Below are positions 14,011 to 17,193 of a stretch of 17,193 nt of DNA, piece by piece. Origin of the DNA: Clostridiales bacterium (GTDB lineage: Bacteria; Bacillota; Clostridia; Lachnospirales; Lachnospiraceae); the NCBI GenBank assembly GCA_021203115.1, contig JAJQBV010000057.1:1-17193 (forward strand), read 5' to 3'. Made by a program: the position numbers and the translations under genes. A model generated the notes under the pieces. It was not told the DNA's origin, ran no database searches, and saw only the letters and a program-made list of their open reading frames with translations. How positions within the stretch are numbered: the stretch's first letter is position 1; every line of letters begins with the position of its first letter.

Positions 14011-15078
14011 TCATTGCTTTCGGAGCTGCTCGATCAGATCGACGATGATCTCGATGGCGTCTGATTTCCGGCTTTCCTGCATGGCTGAGATATAGGTCTG
14101 ACGATTCTCCCAGACTGAGGAGATGGCGTCAGCCAGCGTTTCTTCGCTGAGCTCCTCTTCCTCCAGAACATAGCTGAATCCCTGCTTCTCGAAGGATTTC
14201 GCGTTGAGGATCTGGTCGCCGCGGCTGGCTGCGCGCGACAGCGGGATCAGGATATTCGGTTTGCCCAGTGCCTGCAACTCGCAGATTGCATTGGCGCCGG
14301 CGCGGGAGATGACCAGATCGGAAACCGCAAAGAGGTCTGCCAGCTCTTCATTCATGTACTCGTACTGTACGTATCCGGTTCTGTGATGGAGCGTCGGATC
14401 CAGATTGCCCTTTCCGCAGAGATGAATGATCTGCCAGCGGGGGAGCAGGTCAGGGAGCAGCCTGCGGACCGTCTCATTGATCAGTTGAGAGCCCTGACTG
14501 CCGCCGATGATCAGGATAACCGGCAGATCCGATGTGAAGCCGGTGTATGTATAGGCTTTCTGCCGGTCCCCGTGCAGCAGTTCCCGGCGGATGGGGGAGC
14601 CGGACACGACGGCTTTCCCTTCCGGAAGGTGCTCCAGTGTCTCAGGAAAGTTGCAGCATATTTTCGTGGCCGACGGGATCGAGAGCTTGTTGGCGAGCCC
14701 CGGCGTGATGTCGGACTCGTGAATGATAACCGGCACCTTTGCATGTTTGGCTGCCAGAACGACGGGCACACTGACAAAACCTCCCTTTGAAAAGACGATG
14801 TCCGGTTTCAGCCGGAACATTAGCTGCCGCGCCTGCGCGTAGCCTTTGACCATCTTAAACGGATCTGAGAAGTTTTTGGGATCGAAGTACCTGCGGAGTT
14901 TCCCGGAAGAAATCGCGTAGTACGGGATGTTTTCCTTTTCAATCAGCTCTTTTTCAATCCCGTGATAGGATCCGATGTAGTATATTTCATAGCCCAATTC
15001 CTTCAAACGGGGCATAAGAGCGATGTTCGGAGTCACATGTCCGGCGGTTCCGCCGCCGGTGAGAATGATTTTTTTCAT
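14011..15078 (-). CDS. murG: MurG: UDP-GlcNAc--lipid I N-acetylglucosaminyltransferase
   Basis: Encodes 355 residues on the minus strand from ATG at 15078, preceded by AGAGGA seven bases upstream. MurG adds GlcNAc to lipid I to make lipid II, the last cytoplasmic step of peptidoglycan precursor synthesis, at the inner face of the membrane. [10 protein letters not shown] at 8-17 is the N-terminal glycine-rich loop with the conserved His14. [12 protein letters not shown] at 120-131 replaces the HEQN motif of the E. coli type, as in a MurG subtype common in Clostridia. GGSQGS at 192-197 is the second loop, and [12 protein letters not shown] at 257-268 forms the nucleotide-sugar site with [11 protein letters not shown] following at 279-289. 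Length is normal. It lies outside the division and cell wall cluster and has its own promoter, so it may be the second MurG-like copy that many Lachnospiraceae carry. Confidence 0.92.
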   Translation of the reverse strand: MKKIILTGGGTAGHVTPNIALMPRLKELGYEIYYIGSYHGIEKELIEKENIPYYAISSGKLRRYFDPKNFSDPFKMVKGYAQARQLMFRLKPDIVFSKGGFVSVPVVLAAKHAKVPVIIHESDITPGLANKLSIPSATKICCNFPETLEHLPEGKAVVSGSPIRRELLHGDRQKAYTYTGFTSDLPVILIIGGSQGSQLINETVRRLLPDLLPRWQIIHLCGKGNLDPTLHHRTGYVQYEYMNEELADLFAVSDLVISRAGANAICELQALGKPNILIPLSRAASRGDQILNAKSFEKQGFSYVLEEEELSEETLADAISSVWENRQTYISAMQESRKSDAIEIIVDLIEQLRKQ

Positions 15079-15105
15079 GCCGTTTTCCTCTCGTATTTCT
15101 TTTCC

Positions 15106-15137
15106 CTATATACTATACATTAAAATTGAAAAGTCAA
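15106..15137 (-). promoter_or_regulatory. Promoter region of murG
   Basis: On the minus strand TTGACT (15132-15137) is followed by an AT-rich stretch with overlapping TATAGT, TAGTAT and TATATA boxes (15107-15118). The exact -10 cannot be fixed by eye; TAGTAT has a 16-bp spacer. Confidence 0.5.
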
Positions 15138-15302
15138 CAATCATTTCCTTTTAAATTATCGGCCGGAGCCGGGTGCGAGACAGGCAGTATCGGGACGATT
15201 TGTGGGATATCCGGTCGCAACTTGCGGCGAAAACACGGCCTGTCCCTCTTTTTTCGGGAACGAAATTCTGTTACACTTATACAGCAGAAAGGAGGGCATC
15301 AG

Positions 15303-15620
15303 ATGGAAACATTATTTCATTTGGCGGCATCAATGTACACGGTCTACCGGGACGATCTGGCGGTCGGTATGCTGGCGTGTACCTTTCTACTGATGATAGC
15401 AGCGCTGTTTGCGGTGAGGAGATGCAGAAGACAGATTCGGGAACTGACGGAGAAGACGCGGGAGGTAACAAAGGCTGTCCTGAGTCAGGGCGGACGGACA
15501 AAGGCGGGGGAAGCCGCAGGGCGGCCGTCTGCAGCGGAGACGGCAGGAGGCGGAAGACCGGCGGCGCAGTATCGGGACGAGGAGCTTTTCGGGAATGTAA
15601 TCCGGGAGATTTTTCCTTGA
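15303..15620 (+). CDS. Small single-pass membrane protein of unknown function
   Basis: Encodes 105 residues from ATG 15303, with AGAAAGGAGG seven bases upstream, a strong site that fixes the start although the frame is open further back. Residues about 20-38 (AVGMLACTFLLMIAALFAV) form one membrane helix. A basic stop-transfer (RRCRRQIR) and a short coiled-coil-like helix (ELTEKTREVTKAVLS) follow. Residues 60-88 are Gly/Ala/Arg-rich and low in complexity. The acidic end, DEELFGNVIREIFP, looks like a conserved binding peptide. I do not recognise a family with known function. It lies between divergent murG and pgi and ends inside the pgi promoter. The preceding 224 bases hold the murG promoter; I saw no clear promoter for this gene. 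Confidence 0.7.
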   Translation: METLFHLAASMYTVYRDDLAVGMLACTFLLMIAALFAVRRCRRQIRELTEKTREVTKAVLSQGGRTKAGEAAGRPSAAETAGGGRPAAQYRDEELFGNVIREIFP

Positions 15621-15645
15621 AATACAGTGCCTCGTTTGATACAAT
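15617..15645 (+). promoter_or_regulatory. Promoter of pgi
   Basis: TTGAAA at 15617-15622, a 17-bp spacer, and TACAAT at 15640-15645. The -35 box overlaps the stop codon of the upstream small membrane protein gene. Confidence 0.75.
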
Positions 15646-15693
15646 GTCCTCGTAGGGCGAAAGCGGCAACATATACATACAAAGGAGCGATAT

Positions 15694-17040
15694 ATGAAGA
15701 AAATTACATTTGATTACAGCAAGGCAGCTTCTTTTATCCGTGAGGAGGAAGTGGCAAATATGAGCGGATTGGCGGAGAACGCGAGACAGCTTCTGCTCTC
15801 CCGTTCCGGTGCGGGGAATGATTTCCTGGGATGGATCGATCTTCCGATTGATTATGATAAGGAAGAGTTTGCGCGCATCAAAAAGGCTGCGGCGAAGATT
15901 CAGGGCGATTCCGAGGTGCTGGTCGTGATCGGCATCGGCGGCTCTTATCTCGGCGCGAGGGCGGCAATCGAGTTCCTTCGCCACGGGTTTTACAATAATA
16001 TCTCCGGAGAACAGCGCAAGACGCCGGAGATCTACTACGCGGGCAGCAATATCAGCGGCTCCTATCTGAAGGGGATTCTGGATGTGATCGGAGACCGCGA
16101 TTTTTCCGTGAATGTTATCTCAAAGTCCGGCACCACGACGGAGCCGGCCATCGCATTCCGGATCTTTAAGGAGGTACTGGAGAAAAAGTACGGAAAAGAG
16201 GCTGCGGCAGGCCGGATCTATGCCACGACGGATAAGACGCGGGGCGCGCTGAAGGTTCTTGCCACTGAGGAGGGATATGAGACATTTGTCGTTCCGGATG
16301 ATATCGGCGGGCGGTTTTCCGTTCTCACGGCGGTGGGACTGCTTCCGATCGCGGTGAGCGGAGCGGATATCGACCGGCTGATGGAGGGCGCTGCGGCAGG
16401 CCGCGCGCTTGCGATTGAAAAGCCGTTTGCGGAGAATGACGCGATGCAGTACGCGGCGATCCGGAATATCCTGCACCGCAAAGGAAAGTCGGTTGAGGTG
16501 CTGGCGAATTATGAGCCGAGCATCCACTATGTCAGTGAGTGGTGGAAACAGCTGTACGGCGAGAGCGAGGGCAAGGATCAGAAGGGAATCTTCCCGGCAT
16601 CCGTGGATCTGACCACAGATCTCCACTCCATGGGACAGTTTATTCAGGACGGATCCCGTATCATGTACGAGACGGTACTCTCGGTAGAATCGCCGGCCGA
16701 GGCGCCGGTGATCCGGGAGGAAGCGTCCGACCTGGACGGTTTGAATTATCTGACCGGAAAGGATATGAATTTTGTCAATGACTGTGCCATGAACGGCACG
16801 ATCATGGCGCATACGGACGGTTCTGTTCCGAGTCTTCTGGTGAAGATTCCCGCGCAGGATGAGTATTCTCTGGGACAGCTGTTCTACTTCTTTGAATTTG
16901 CCGTGGGCGTCAGCGGATATCTGCTCGGTGTGAATCCGTTTAACCAGCCCGGCGTGGAAAGCTACAAGAAAAATATGTTTGCACTGCTCGGAAAGCCGGG
17001 TTACGAGGAGACACGCGAAGAATTATTAAAACGTTTGTAA
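15694..17040 (+). CDS. pgi: Glucose-6-phosphate isomerase
   Basis: Encodes 448 residues from ATG 15694, with AAAGGAG a few bases upstream. It interconverts glucose-6-phosphate and fructose-6-phosphate in glycolysis and gluconeogenesis, in the cytoplasm. [11 protein letters not shown] (80-90) and [10 protein letters not shown] (143-152) bind the sugar phosphate in the SIS domains. [18 protein letters not shown] (203-220) and [14 protein letters not shown] (412-425) match the two classical PGI signatures. Catalytic residues Glu290 (GESEGK), His311 (DLHSMGQ) and Lys425 fall at the same positions as in the Geobacillus stearothermophilus enzyme. Length and frame are normal for the short Firmicute type. 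It has its own promoter and is followed by a strong terminator, so it is a single-gene transcription unit. Confidence 0.97.
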   Translation: MKKITFDYSKAASFIREEEVANMSGLAENARQLLLSRSGAGNDFLGWIDLPIDYDKEEFARIKKAAAKIQGDSEVLVVIGIGGSYLGARAAIEFLRHGFYNNISGEQRKTPEIYYAGSNISGSYLKGILDVIGDRDFSVNVISKSGTTTEPAIAFRIFKEVLEKKYGKEAAAGRIYATTDKTRGALKVLATEEGYETFVVPDDIGGRFSVLTAVGLLPIAVSGADIDRLMEGAAAGRALAIEKPFAENDAMQYAAIRNILHRKGKSVEVLANYEPSIHYVSEWWKQLYGESEGKDQKGIFPASVDLTTDLHSMGQFIQDGSRIMYETVLSVESPAEAPVIREEASDLDGLNYLTGKDMNFVNDCAMNGTIMAHTDGSVPSLLVKIPAQDEYSLGQLFYFFEFAVGVSGYLLGVNPFNQPGVESYKKNMFALLGKPGYEETREELLKRL

Positions 17041-17064
17041 AAAATGTACCGATTGAAAAATGAA

Positions 17065-17099
17065 AAAATGGGGCGGAAATTCGGTTTTCGCCCCATTTT
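17065..17099 (+). terminator. Strong rho-independent terminator after pgi
   Basis: A 15-bp stem (17065-17079 with 17085-17099, one G-U pair), GC-rich in the middle, closes a 5-base loop. It has an A run on one side and a T run on the other, so it could act in both directions. Confidence 0.9.
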
Positions 17100-17105
17100 C
17101 GTGTC

Positions 17106-17142
17106 AAAAACGGGATGCTTTTTGGGATGATCCCCCATTTTT
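17106..17142 (+). terminator. Possible second, tandem terminator
   Basis: GGGAT (17112-17116) can pair with ATCCC (17130-17134), flanked by AAAAA (17106-17110) and TTTTT (17138-17142). The loop is 13 bases and the stem short, so it is weak. The remaining bases to the window end hold no gene that I can see. Confidence 0.35.
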
Positions 17143-17193
17143 GTTACAGTTCACACCCTAGCCAGTAGGTGAGCACAAAAACAAGACCTGTTA

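Noticed and set aside
15126..15302. An upstream extension of the small membrane protein before murG
   Set aside because: The strong AGAAAGGAGG site just before ATG 15303 fixes the start, and the upstream residues look random and overlap the murG promoter.

Overview
The window looks like a chromosomal segment from a spore-forming, monoderm Firmicute, most likely a Lachnospiraceae-type Clostridium. The reasons are GGAGG-type ribosome binding sites, a BofA-family sporulation protein, a DUF2508/YaaL protein, a MurG of the clostridial type, and above all a Tad pilus locus with the gene order and accessory proteins (DUF5702, DUF6382-FHA) I associate with that family. These assignments come from sequence recognition, not from database searches.

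Layout. At 1-476 is the 3' end of an unrecognised conserved gene, closed by a good terminator. At 569-982 is a small acidic protein with an Arg/Cys-rich tail. At 1085-3580 is a large signal-anchored extracytoplasmic protein with a propeller-like middle and a degenerate C39-peptidase-like end. At 3596-4250 a DUF2508 gene and a bofA-family gene diverge from a short region holding a dyad and a very stable GAAA-loop hairpin.

The core is a Tad (type IVb pilus/competence-like) operon at about 4288-13431. It starts from a strong promoter and a ~190-nt leader and reads: TadZ/CpaE-like protein without a P-loop, CpaF/TadA ATPase, TadB, a TadC-like protein with an extracytoplasmic Ig-like domain, a Flp pilin, a DUF5702 protein, a TadE-like protein with duplicated Cys/His repeats, a small GxGD prepilin peptidase, a second TadE-like pseudopilin, and a DUF6382-FHA protein. 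Together they would build, process and power an envelope-spanning pilus. No secretin is expected or seen.

The most notable signal is that this operon carries several single-base indels. Three are well supported (one in cpaF, two in the DUF6382-FHA gene) and two more are plausible (the starts of tadB and tadC). No such lesion is seen in the neighbouring housekeeping genes. Assembly error, recent decay and homopolymer-based switching all remain possible.

The right end is housekeeping: a HIT-family protein with its own promoter, murG on the opposite strand, a small membrane protein, and pgi (glucose-6-phosphate isomerase) with its own promoter and a strong terminator. I saw no tRNA, rRNA, CRISPR array, insertion sequence or phage gene.
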